Source: Zygaena filipendulae
Taxonomy: Eukaryota > Arthropoda > Insecta > Lepidoptera > Zygaenidae
DNA length: 64,000 nt
Direction: 5' to 3'
NCBI GenBank assembly: GCA_907165275.2
Contig: OU015652.1
Coordinates: forward strand, 5,843,001 to 5,907,000
Within the stretch, counting starts at the first letter, position 1. Every line of letters begins with the position of its first letter. This document shows, one piece after another, positions 50,501 to 59,533 of the stretch. The translations under genes and the position numbers were made by a program. A model generated the notes under the pieces. It was not told where the DNA came from and searched no databases. It saw only the letters and a program-made list of their open reading frames with translations.

Positions 50501-51157
50501 AAAAAGGTTCTCTAACTCTCAATAAATCGTTCTGTATCAATAACTTAATTTTATGGGTTAACATGTTATTGCTTATCTGCGTCCAAGTATAGTAGGTAGA
50601 AAAAAAGTGACACGCTTGGTTTTTATACAAATCGCGGAACATGTTGCATCCTCCAAATGGACGCAGATAAGCAATAATAACATGTTAACCCACAAAATTA
50701 AGTTACCTATTCAGAACGATTTATTTAGAGACAGGGAACGTTTTTTCATTATGTGTTTACCTTATTAAATTGTTTAAGTATGTAACTAAATATTGAACAT
50801 AAAAAATATTGACAGAAAATGGTGCTATAATTTTAAAACACGATTTACTCAAAATTTCTCCAGTGTGGGTTAACACACTATTGCTTATCTATGTCCAAAT
50901 ATAATATTATGCCTGTGGTTCCGTAACTACTTCGATCTCAAGATCAACTTTTATTTTTCTATTTTCAGTTCGTCTGTAAAATGTCACCTACTCTTCCTCA
51001 AATAATGAAGTCATTTGAGATAGTAAATGATGTAAAAGCATTTGAAGCAAGATTAATGAATTTCAACATAACATTGCATTTAGTTAGATGTAAAATTGAT
51101 GATTTCTTTAAAGATAATAATCAATTGTTTAAGGATACCTCTACCAGTGACCCGTGA
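47574..51157 (+). CDS. GLTP: Glycolipid transfer protein (GLTP), complete five-exon gene
   Basis: Exons 47574-47706, 47894-47949, 49317-49429, 49784-49934 and 50969-51157 join in frame through GT-AG introns to 213 residues, close to human GLTP (209). GLTP is a soluble all-helical protein that moves glycosphingolipids between membranes. The family fingerprint is present: FLEASDDL (about residues 36-43), then YDMQGNINKIKSY holding D57, N61 and K64 (equivalent to human D48, N52, K55, the headgroup site), GVLWLNR with the stacking W98 (human W96), and KKYHNWL with H142 (human H140). All four headgroup-contact positions are thus kept, so the protein should be active. The start has an A at -3 (AAAATGG). 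The start lies only 488 bp downstream of the metallopeptidase stop. Introns 2 and 4 carry repeats. Confidence 0.95.
48970..49150 (-). mobile_element. Repeat family B copy in GLTP intron 2, minus
   Basis: Begins ACTAGCTGTTCCGCGCAGTT and TTTTGGAGTTCCTGCG, and ends AACAAACAAATAAACTCACA. It lies between exons 2 and 3 of GLTP. Confidence 0.65.
49505..49640 (+). mobile_element. Family C terminal fragment in GLTP intron 3
   Basis: Two incomplete ends in tandem, each with CTCC(A/T)TTTTT followed by a (T/C)CGGTTAAAA or CTCCGTTAAAA remnant. Confidence 0.5.
50049..50378 (+). mobile_element. MITE family A, copy 5, in GLTP intron 4
   Basis: Ends GGGCATGTTGACAAA and AGTCAACATCCC are intact. It differs from copy 4 mainly by a few substitutions and a small TAACTTTC duplication near the right inner arm. 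Confidence 0.85.
50460..50782. mobile_element. Long-armed foldback element in GLTP intron 4
   Basis: Arms of over 100 bp: left TTTAAACAATGTAATAAGG ... GGTTAACATGTTATTGCTTA, and right its inverse with a few indels. The spacer of about 70 bp carries AGTGACACGCTTGG. A partial third arm copy (GGGTTAACACACTATTGCTT) lies at 50868-50900. Confidence 0.8.
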
Positions 51158-52340
51158 TTATGTAAATATTGATTACCTATAATATTTAAGGGTACTATTT
51201 TTCTCACGTCGTTAAAACATTGACGGCGGCATTTCACTTTGGCGTGCTTATTCATATTAGGTAGGTACTTGTTTAAATTGCTATAATAATTGCCCTGAAA
51301 CAGACGACCTCCTGACGACGACGACGTAGGTACTTATTGTAATCAGGCCTTAGAAAAATTGAATTACTGACCGTGTATATTCAAAAAATTTCGTGATGCA
51401 ACCAGAAGTGTCAACCAAATCCTAGATTCGCGATTGCACACAACTCAAATAGGTAAGTCGAATATTTGCGTCCACAGTCCATAATGTATTGACTATAACC
51501 CGGTGGCGTAAAAGTTATTTTGGCAGCCAAAAAAAAAACAGCCGAATGCAGAACCTTTTGGAAGTCGTTCAAAAAATGGAACGGACAAACAAACAATGAA
51601 ATTGAATTTGGGACCCCAAAATAACTAACATTTTATAACCAAATCATCTATCTTTATTACCTACGTAGGTACCTAAATGATGCAGAAACATAACCAAATC
51701 ACATATTATGTTCTTAACGTAAACGATGCACTGATCTATTTATTTATTTTTAATTAAGTTTGCAATGCCTAGGATATGCCGCGACCATAATTTGGTGTGG
51801 GCGGCGGCTGGTATCGATTTGCATCATTGCTCACTCAATGCTTTTAAGAAAGAGTTGCTGCAGTACAGAACTGACTCTGGGTAACTTGGACTTGCATAGT
51901 AACGTAACGCAAAATATACGTAAACAAATAAGAGGTAAAACTTACCTATATAAATTTAATGTAATATATATATAGATTATAGATGTGTGCATGGCGTGTT
52001 TGCCTATAATTGGATTTGCATTGTGGCACGTTATGTACTTACTAGGCTTACATAGAATACTTTATAATGTAAATCTGTTGGCAAACCAATAAATAAATAA
52101 ATAAATAAATAAATAAATATCAATAACGAATGCATCAAAATACTAAATAATTAAGATTGTAAATAAATATAAATATAAATTATTTTCACGAGCTCCTTAA
52201 TAAGTACCTACCTAATAATTAGGTAAGTATATCAGATTGTAAGACACCTATTTCAAATTATTAAAGTTTTGTCAGCCTACCACTTAAAAAAATAGGTAGG
52301 TATAATAATTAAACTCAAAAAGTATCTAACTAGGTAGGTA
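51158..52340. other. No gene seen; retroelement tail (AAAT)n at 52087-52118
   Basis: GLTP 3' flank. Around 51980-52118 the sequence CTGTTGGCAAACCAATAAATA with a (AAAT)n tail looks like a non-LTR or SINE 3' end; 51740-51860 may be its body. A repeat scrap at 51480-51600 ends CCTTTTGGAAGTCGTTC, related to family C. Confidence 0.45.
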
Positions 52341-52640
52341 TCTACCTACTCCTGATTTGAGAACGAAGTTTTGTTGAAATGGGAACTAGAAAAATTAACC
52401 AAAAACGGCTACTATATATACTATTTCGGCGGGACGTCCCGATTTTTAAAATAAAATTAAATGTCCCGCGCGGGACAGGCTCAGTCCGCTTTTTGGGGAT
52501 TACACGGCCGCGCGTGCAACATGCTGAGGAAACATGTCCCGCTTTCGACGAAAGAATCCCGCTTTTTTTCCCCAGAAAGTTCAAAAATCTCGACTTGCCA
52601 AAAAAATCTGGCAAAGCTGCTTCTAGGGTAGAATTTAGGT
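52341..52640. repeat. GC-rich repeat-like patch with GGGACGTCCCG palindrome
   Basis: Contains CGGGACGTCCCGATTTTTAA, then ATGTCCCGCGCGGGACAGG and CATGTCCCGCTTTCGACG, that is, the word GTCCCG several times in both orientations. Both strands are open for about 90 codons. It is probably a transposon end or relic; the family is unrecognised. Confidence 0.4.
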
Positions 52641-52839
52641 ACCTAGTGTGCAGTGTGTTGAGTTGTACCTAGACTCGTTTGATAGATTGACTAAAACTTA
52701 TTTCAAAGTCAAAGCTTATAAATTTGTCGCTTGAGCGAAATAAGAATAACAATGTTAATGCTTTGACATTGCTACTGGTAAAATAGGTAGTTATGATAGT
52801 GTATCGAATAGTTACCTATGTTATATGTGGGTATGATAG

Positions 52840-53234
52840 TAGGGTTGCCACCCGCACTATATTATATAGATAGTATCCGGTATCGTACTATATTTCAGTC
52901 AATTGTACTATATATTATAGAAAAATAATATAGTACGAAAAATACTATACCTATTTTTATATCTAATTCAACTGTGACTGGTCTGGAACGCACCCGCAGC
53001 GCAGCATGGGAAATTTCAGAACGAAACGCATATATACCTACGCAGCAGCAAAACGTCAATTGTCAAACTAGCAATAATAATTTATAGATGAATGCTGCTT
53101 AATAATTTGTAGATGAATGCTGCTAATGATTAAAAATAAATATGTATGCATTTCCCAAAAGTAGGTAGGTACTATATTTTATGCATCTTTTTCCGGAAAA
53201 ATACTATATTTTCTCCAAAAAAGGTGGCAACCCT
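52840..53234. mobile_element. hAT-like MITE with likely 8-bp target duplication
   Basis: Ends TAGGGTTGCCACC and GGTGGCAACCCTA. TATGATAG flanks the left end and recurs within 3 bp of the right end, consistent with an 8-bp duplication as in hAT transposons. The interior repeats ACTATAT many times and has a GC-richer core with no coding. Confidence 0.75.
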
Positions 53235-54141
53235 ATATTATGATAGCTCTATTTATTGCTAAGTTTAATTAATTAAAAATAATTATTGCTCACAAATGGT
53301 TATTTGTGAACAATAATATTTTTTTAACTTCGACATAATATTACACTTACTAAAATCCTTATAACTAAATTACCTATTTACTTGAAAATCCTTAAAATAA
53401 CGGTTATTTTTTTATTTCAATTTCAAATAGATAATTACACGCAACGTCTGCATAATGATAGATAGGTACTTAAGCAAAAAATAAACTCAGGAAGAATTTT
53501 AAAAAGTTCCCAGGAAAATAATAAAAATGACATTAATTTATAAATTATTAGACATTTTATTGAAACATTATATATTTGATACCTACTTACCGGCCGTGGC
53601 CGTGGTTTAATATTAGAAGATAAAAATTGTAATATTTTTTTAGTCTGAAGGTGCTATTTTTTTCCCTATATCTGTAGGAAACCTGGATAATAATGTTTTA
53701 ATAATTAAGTAGGTACCTCAGTAAATGAACTAAGTAGTTTTTAAATAATATTTTGTGTGCTAATTCTGTGAGGTGTACCTATCTACCTACTAATATAATA
53801 TTTAATAAGTATTTCTTCGTTCTCAGAAACAACATTGTGCAAGATATTAGGTACGTGCCTATTGACTTGAAAACCCTTTTCTTCTTTTTCTTTATTTATA
53901 GCAATAAAAGCTTTTTGTTTTTAGTTAGAAAGGTATGAATAATTTTATTTATCGGTTTAATATTTTAAATAGTTTTATAATGGGTATCTATTGTTTTTAT
54001 GTTCGACAAGACTTAGCAAAATAATAGGTATTTTTGTCAACAAATAAACCAATGTGAGTGAGCTTTAATGTGGTAGACACAAATTACTTTACAAAAATAA
54101 AATGTTAAGCAATCGATACTTTAATGACTTTTTATTTTAAA
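53235..54141. other. No gene seen
   Basis: AT-rich spacer between GLTP and TMEM17, with chance short frames only. A partial inverted repeat (CTCACAAATGGTTATTTGTG) lies at 53289-53310. Confidence 0.5.
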
Positions 54142-54345
54142 CTAGCTATTTCCCGCGGTTTCACAAGCGATGATTTCGGAAATCCCGCAGAGATTCCAAG
54201 ATAAAAGTACGTACCCTACGCACGTACAGAAAACGACGTGTGACCTAATATGCAAAATTTCTAGATGATTGGTTGAGTAGTTAAGGCATGAAAAAGTAAC
54301 AGACAGACAGAGATACTTTCACATTTATTATTATTAGTAGGATAG
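54142..54345 (-). mobile_element. Repeat family B copy, minus
   Basis: Begins ACTAGCTATTTCCCGCGG and TGATTTCGGAAATCCCGC, and ends AGACAGACAGAGATACTTTC and TTATTATTATTAGTAGG. Confidence 0.7.
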
Positions 54346-54407
54346 TACATAGCGTTAGTATTTTTCATGTGAGGTACTTTTAGTATTCTTTACTGACGCC
54401 CAGTAAA

Positions 54408-54705
54408 ACCTTTCACTGCCATGTTTTGGTAGCATTAACTTGAGTAGGTAACTACCTCCAGCGCCACACATTTTAGGCATGAGATCCCCTAGTGTTGAAA
54501 ATGCTTAAAATCGATCATAAAATCTAATAAATATAAAACTACAAGGACTCTGTGTTTGTACTACAAGTATACACGTAATCTTAGGTGTGGACTTTAAAAA
54601 ATAAAGAAATAAAAGTGCAGTGGTTTGTGAATAACGGAGTTCACTTGTCTGGCGCCAGGAGCACCTCTTTCATAGATCGGATATTACGGAATGGCCTTGA
54701 AAGGA
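54408..54705. mobile_element. Decayed piggyBac-like MITE at the 3' end of TMEM17
   Basis: Related to 22549-22804: CCTTTCACTGCCATGTTTTG, TTTTAGGCATGAGATCCCC, CCTAGTGTTGA, ATCTAATAAATATAAAA and the end GGCCTTGAAAGGATTAA. The right TTAA (54706-54709) is 1 bp from the TMEM17 stop codon; the left TTAA is mutated to TAAA. Confidence 0.75.
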
Positions 54706-54710
54706 TTAAG

Positions 54711-55849
54711 CTATGAGAAATAAATACTTTTGGCAAGCAAAGAAGCTTTTCTTAAAGCCAAAAGACCGAGCACAGCTTCAACCATAGTTAACGACCACAG
54801 TGTGGCATGCAAGGTAATCTCTGTAGGAGTACTAAGCAAGTATGGATTGAACAAAAAGAAACTAACGAGTGGTATCTGCATTAGTACACTCAACATTAGG
54901 AATCCTGCTAACTCCGGCACCTGAAAATTTAAAACTGAACTGAAATAGTAGCCTAATTTATTTCCTATAACATCAGCTAATTAGAAGTGAAAGTCCCGTC
55001 AAAATCGGTCCAACCGTTTCGGAGATTCACCCCCGTAAGTTTCGGAATTTCCGCAGGAACTTATTTTATTTTTCTTAAAATAAACACAACAAAAAAAAAA
55101 TAGTGAAATTGGTTCAGCCGTTCACGCGTGATATCGCGATCAAGGGAAATAGGAATTCATGTTTATTGGTATTCTAACTGTGCCCCGCGGTTTCACCCGC
55201 GTGAGTTTTGGGACCAGGACCTTTGCGGACGCAGGCAAAACAACCCGCCAAAGTTTCATTACAATCGGATCAATGGTTTCGAAACGCATAGAGGACAGAC
55301 ATACAAACATTCATTATTATTTATAAAGAAGAAGAAGAAGATAAAGATTTATACCTAGGTATATCTATTGATTTTCAAACTGATTAGGGAGGTACTGAAC
55401 GAAGTAATGGCAGTAATGATACTTTGCTTTGTATACATAATATACAAAAGACTGTACCTTTATATTAATTAATGATTCGCAAATAAATTAAGTTATGTTA
55501 ACTTACTTTACAAAGTAGATTTCCAAAATGTCCGAGATAGAGTCGAAGCGTTTCTATAACAACCAACATTGTAAACACAGCCACTGATAAATATTTCATC
55601 AAATGTCCAAGTAAGTCCAGCTGAAATAAAATTTACTTTTGTTATTAGTTTCGTTATGTATAGAGCTAGCTGATATTAAAATAATAAAATAAAGATTTAG
55701 TCATAAATTTAATGTACCTAAGTAATGTTTAAGTTTACCTTAGCATACAAAAACCAAGCTATAACTGTAAACCAACACAATGAGAGATATACATTTAAAT
55801 AAAGAAACTTTTGTAATTTTAACATTGCGTTAAATTCTACACTAATCAT
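54711..55849 (-). CDS. TMEM17: TMEM17-like four-helix membrane protein (ciliary transition zone)
   Basis: Minus-strand exons are 55739-55849 (start ATG), 55507-55620 and 54711-54920 (stop TAG), all phase 0 with GT-AG introns, giving 144 residues. The segment IETLRLYLGHFGNL followed by VPELAGFLMLS closely resembles vertebrate TMEM17 (EAIRLYLGYVGNL, VPELAGFWLLS), and four hydrophobic helices can be placed (about 17-35, 44-62, 82-99, 110-130). TMEM17 belongs to the transition-zone (MKS) module that controls ciliary membrane entry and Hedgehog signalling in vertebrates; in insects it would act in ciliated sensory neurons or sperm. It is shorter than the 198-residue human protein, lacking the extended N- and C-terminal tails. 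An in-frame TAA a few codons upstream of the ATG supports this start. The stop codon sits 1 bp from an inserted MITE. Confidence 0.88.
54940..55345 (-). mobile_element. Family B fragments in TMEM17 intron 2
   Basis: Pieces at 54940-55130 (TAACATCAGCTAATTAGAAG, CGTTTCGGAGATTCA) and 55170-55345 (CTAACTGTGCCCCGCGG ... GGTTTCGAAACGCATAGAGG) lie between exons 3 and 2. The latter is the reverse of the piece at 35305-35415. Confidence 0.65.
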
Positions 55850-55987
55850 GACGTTGGTTTTATTGCGTGCACTTTACAAAAAGAAACATTTGATTTGAAA
55901 TCTCCGCCACGAATGTTTCCGACTTCCGTTAGCACAACACAAGTATACCTACACCCACAGATAACTAAATCATCTATACTATTACTA

Positions 55988-56610
55988 TATCTATACTAAT
56001 ATTATAAAGAGCAAAAGTTTGTGACTGTGAGTTTGTGACGTCGCGTTGTAGGGGGTAATCTACACGAATATTATAAAGAGCAAAAGTTTGAGTTTGTGAC
56101 GTTGTAGGGGGTAATCTTTGGATCTACTGAATCGATTTTGAAAATTCTTTCACTTATAGGAAGCTACAGTGATCCTGAGTTTCATAGGGTACTTTTTATT
56201 CCGGGATTCTCGCGGGAACTCTGAATTTTCTGTGGGTAAAACCACGGGGGTAAGCTATCTCAGGATCTACTGAACCGATTTTGAAAATTCTTTCACTTAT
56301 AGAAAGCTACAGTGATTCTGAGTATCATAGAGTACTATTATTCCGAAATTCCCGCGGAAACTCAGAATATCCCGCGGGTAAATCCACGGCGGAACAGCTA
56401 TTTCTGGATCTACTGAACCAATTTTGAAAATTCTTTCACTTATAAGAAGTTACAGTGATTCTGAGTGATATAGGGTACTTTTATCCCAAAATCCCGCGGG
56501 AACTTCGGAGTTTGTGAGGTTGTAATCTCTGGATGTACTGAACCAATTTTGAAAGTTCTTTCACTAATAGGAAGTTGCTGTGATCCTTAATGACAAAAGA
56601 TATACTTTTT
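55988..56610 (+). repeat. Tandem array of family B sub-repeats, about 143-bp period
   Basis: The block GGAT(C/G)TACTGAA(C/T)C followed by ATTTTGAAA and TTCTTTCACT recurs at about 56120, 56263, 56406 and 56531. Each of the first three is followed by a CCCGCGGGAACTC-like and a GTAAA(A/T)CCACGG-like block. Spacings are 143, 143 and 125 bp. The array lies between the divergent starts of TMEM17 and mRpL16. Confidence 0.8.
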
Positions 56611-56621
56611 ACTCTGGAATT

Positions 56622-56968
56622 GGGTATTCTCCATGGTATGAAAATAAAAATTCTAATTAGTCCGTCGGTTAGAAAATATAAAAATAATAGACACGTATTT
56701 TTTACTTTTTCAAATTAATGAAAATTAACATAGATAAAGCGCATTAAGTTTTTGTTGGGGGCTGAGGGTGGGGGACTCATGATGTCAATATTCATTATAA
56801 GCAATATTCATTATACAAACTGCACTGGGTTGTGACGTCACGCGAAATTTCAACTCAATGTATCGCCGATATTTTTTGATTACGTAAAAAAAGAAGTAAA
56901 ATATGTTTCCAATATTTTTTACTAATCTACACTACGGACTAAAAAAAAATGTCAAGTAGCCAATTCCC
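56622..56968 (-). mobile_element. MITE family A, copy 6
   Basis: Inverse orientation: GGGTATTCTCCATGGTATG, AGTCCGTCGGTTAG, GGGGGACTCATGATGTCAAT, ACTAATCTACACTACGGACT. A short duplication (ATTCATTATA) occurs inside. Confidence 0.75.
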
Positions 56969-57701
56969 GCTAAGGAATTTCGATGTAATTAAAAGAAAAT
57001 TATTGAAAATAATTCGACAAAAATGCAATAACAGGTAGGTATCATAATTAAGTAAAAGAAGAAAAATACAACTGAATTGGCTTTATGGACTTAGCTTCCT
57101 TTACCTTCCCCGTCGGGTCAAAAAAATGTCTGTGGTTTAGAATTTTGGCGGGAGTTTTAGCAGAAAGGCGTCAGTTTTATTCCTTTTTTTGCAAATTAGT
57201 TTATGGTGATTAATATTGTGTGGATATGGTGAATTTTGCATAATAGTGATCCATTTATAGTGATGAACAGTGGGCGGAAACAGTGAAATAAGATGAAATA
57301 GGGCGTTCGCCTGGAGGTTTTCATTTTTCTATACAACTTCCCACAGAGCGTCCTATTAGGGTTCAACTGCGAAGATTTGCTGCCAAAAGTTCCGGTAAAG
57401 CATCGAAATGCATCTCACCAATGCATTTCGATGTAAACAACTTCAGAAAAAGAAATACACCACTCAATTGGCTATATAGACTAAGTTTCGTTCGGCCTTC
57501 CCCGAAAGAGGTAAACTTCACAAACTACTTATAGATGGTAAATTAACTTCACCAAAAAAAAATCGTGTATTTCAATTTCTTGAGAACCATCAACCAACCA
57601 AGTGTTTACAACGAAAATTAATTAATAATTAGTGTACCAAATAAACACTTCTATTTTTTTGATGGTTGGTTCTATAATAACCACTAAATATTTACAGTGA
57701 A
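56969..57701. other. Spacer / promoter of mRpL16 with duplicated and palindromic segments
   Basis: A block of about 90 bp ending in TTCC(T)TT(A)CC...CCCCG is present twice (about 57040-57120 and 57435-57515, sharing GAATTGGCT and ATTGGCTATATAGACT-like words). A perfect 13-bp stem with 7-nt loop (CATCGAAATGCAT) is at 57401-57433, and an imperfect hairpin (GAACCATCAACCAACC and GATGGTTGGTTC) at 57584-57672 ends about 30 bp before the mRpL16 start. Confidence 0.5.
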
Positions 57702-59533
57702 ATGGCTTTGCTCCAATGTTTACGGTTGCCTTTAGGTTTGGTTGTTTTTACAGTTTTATACCTACACTTTCATTTAGGAAAGAATTATTGATTGTATTTA
57801 ATTTGCTTTAAAACTTTAAAGCCGTAGTTTTCATATTTTTACTAAAGCAGATTACTGTATTTTAGGTCTATTACGTTCAAGTTGCATGCAGGTGACGTCT
57901 ATTGCTGGAATAAAATATTTTCCTCCACCAAAAAACTATGATGGTAAATACAAATGTTTAACCTACTTCTGTTTCGAGTACAGCTACTAACTAGAAAACA
58001 AAGTAACCAACGTCCCCCAGGAAGCTTGCTCCCACACTTCTCATGCATTAATTACGTTTTTGTCAATAAATTTTCTATCCTTAGGAAACAGTACTTTTTT
58101 AGAAGATCTCTTATATCTATTTCCTTTGTTTGTTCCTCAGGGAGGTCTCCTTTCTGTACCCCTGACAATGTCTACATGAAATTTCATGATAATTTCAAGA
58201 GTAGTTGTGGTGAAAACTTAACAAACTCACATTCAGATTTATAATATTAGATAAGATCCAAAGTGTTAATTTAGAGTTCTATAATTTATTTGTAATCTAC
58301 CTCTTGAAATAAAATATGCTTATGTTTATTTTCAAATTTAGATATTGTTATACCGGAACGTCAAAGGTTACGTGTCTATGATAAAGTCCCAATGTATCCT
58401 TCAAACTTAAAACCACCCAAAATGCAGAAAAGGCTTAGATATATGAGAGGTCCTGAGTTACTGCACAACAAACTACAATTGAAACAATTTGGAGTGGTTG
58501 TAAGTACTTGTCTGTGAGTTTAAACATTCATTTACTAAGCCAAATAATTGAATAACATAATTCTATTATATTTAAGGCAACTGGTGGAGGTAGACTGCGT
58601 CATGAACATTTTGAAATGGCCCGACTTGTAGTTGCTCGTCATTTAGATGTGAAAAATATGTTTGCTATTTGGCGTGTTGATCCTCCATGGCAACCTATTA
58701 CAAAGAAAGGTCAAGGCCAGCGTATGGGAGGTGGCAAAGGTGCTATTGATCATTACGTTACTCCTATAAAGTCAGGAAGAATAATTCTTGAAGTAGGTGG
58801 GCGCTGTGAGTTTGCTGAGGTATGTATTCAGTCCCTATTTGTTTGGATATATCTATTTTCTGTTTTATTGATAACTAGATCAGTGCAATCCAATAAAGAT
58901 TCACCCCCGTCAAGAGATCCAATGTTCAATCAGGTGGTGTTGAGATAATTTCATATGATGCAGTATGATTACTTGCATTATTCAGAATGAATTTTTCAAG
59001 TGAATGTTGATGTCCAATTTCAAAACTGTGAAAAATAGCACAAAAAGTCTTGAGTCCCAACACCCGACTTCAGTTCCCCACATTTGATCAATATAAGCCA
59101 CAATATGTGTTGGCTCAATCAGCTCAGGTGACGGAGAAATTCATTTACAAAAAAGAGACTCCTTTGACTCCTTTTTTGCTGTTCTTCTTAGTTTCAGATT
59201 TGGCCATCTATGCTCATTTAAAAAATTTAAACTGTATATAAATAAAACTTGTAGAATGTCTTATAATCACTTTGTATTCAAAATGGCCTGATCCATTTCA
59301 TAATTTTATCCTTTCAGGTACGTCAAATGCTAAAAATTATTGCTGAAAGATTACCTTTCAAAGCTGAGGCTGTATCCCAAGACATTATGGAAAAGAAAGA
59401 GGCTGATGAGAAATGGCTGGAAGCTAACAATAAAAACCCATACACTATGAAATATATCATACAAAACAACATGGGTGGATGTCATAAAATGCTGTCGCCG
59501 TTTGACCACAAATGGCATGGAAAATATTTGTAA
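57702..59533 (+). CDS. mRpL16: Mitochondrial large-subunit ribosomal protein uL16m (mRpL16)
   Basis: Exons 57702-57735, 57866-57943, 58342-58499, 58577-58819 and 59318-59533 join to 242 residues, similar to other insect mRpL16. The arginine- and leucine-containing N-terminus lacking acidic residues ([12 protein letters not shown]...) looks like a mitochondrial import signal. The L16/L10e core follows: [29 protein letters not shown], then the conserved loop [18 protein letters not shown] with the GGGKG that binds 23S-type rRNA, and GRIILEVGG. The product sits at the base of the mitoribosomal large-subunit central protuberance, near the A site. The first donor (GTTTGG) is weak, but it is the one tested GT that keeps phase with exon 2; the other splice sites are good. 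The gene converges with the receptor gene on its right. Confidence 0.93.
58135..58252 (-). mobile_element. Family B fragment in mRpL16 intron 2
   Basis: TTTCTGTACCCCTGACAATG, ATGAAATTTCATGATAATTT and the end TTATAATATTAGATA match the family. It lies just upstream of exon 3. Confidence 0.6.

Noticed and set aside
57954..58244. 96-codon plus-strand frame overlapping mRpL16 intron 2
   Set aside because: It lies within the intron, ends in a family B repeat fragment, and is out of line with the well-supported exon 2-exon 3 splice.
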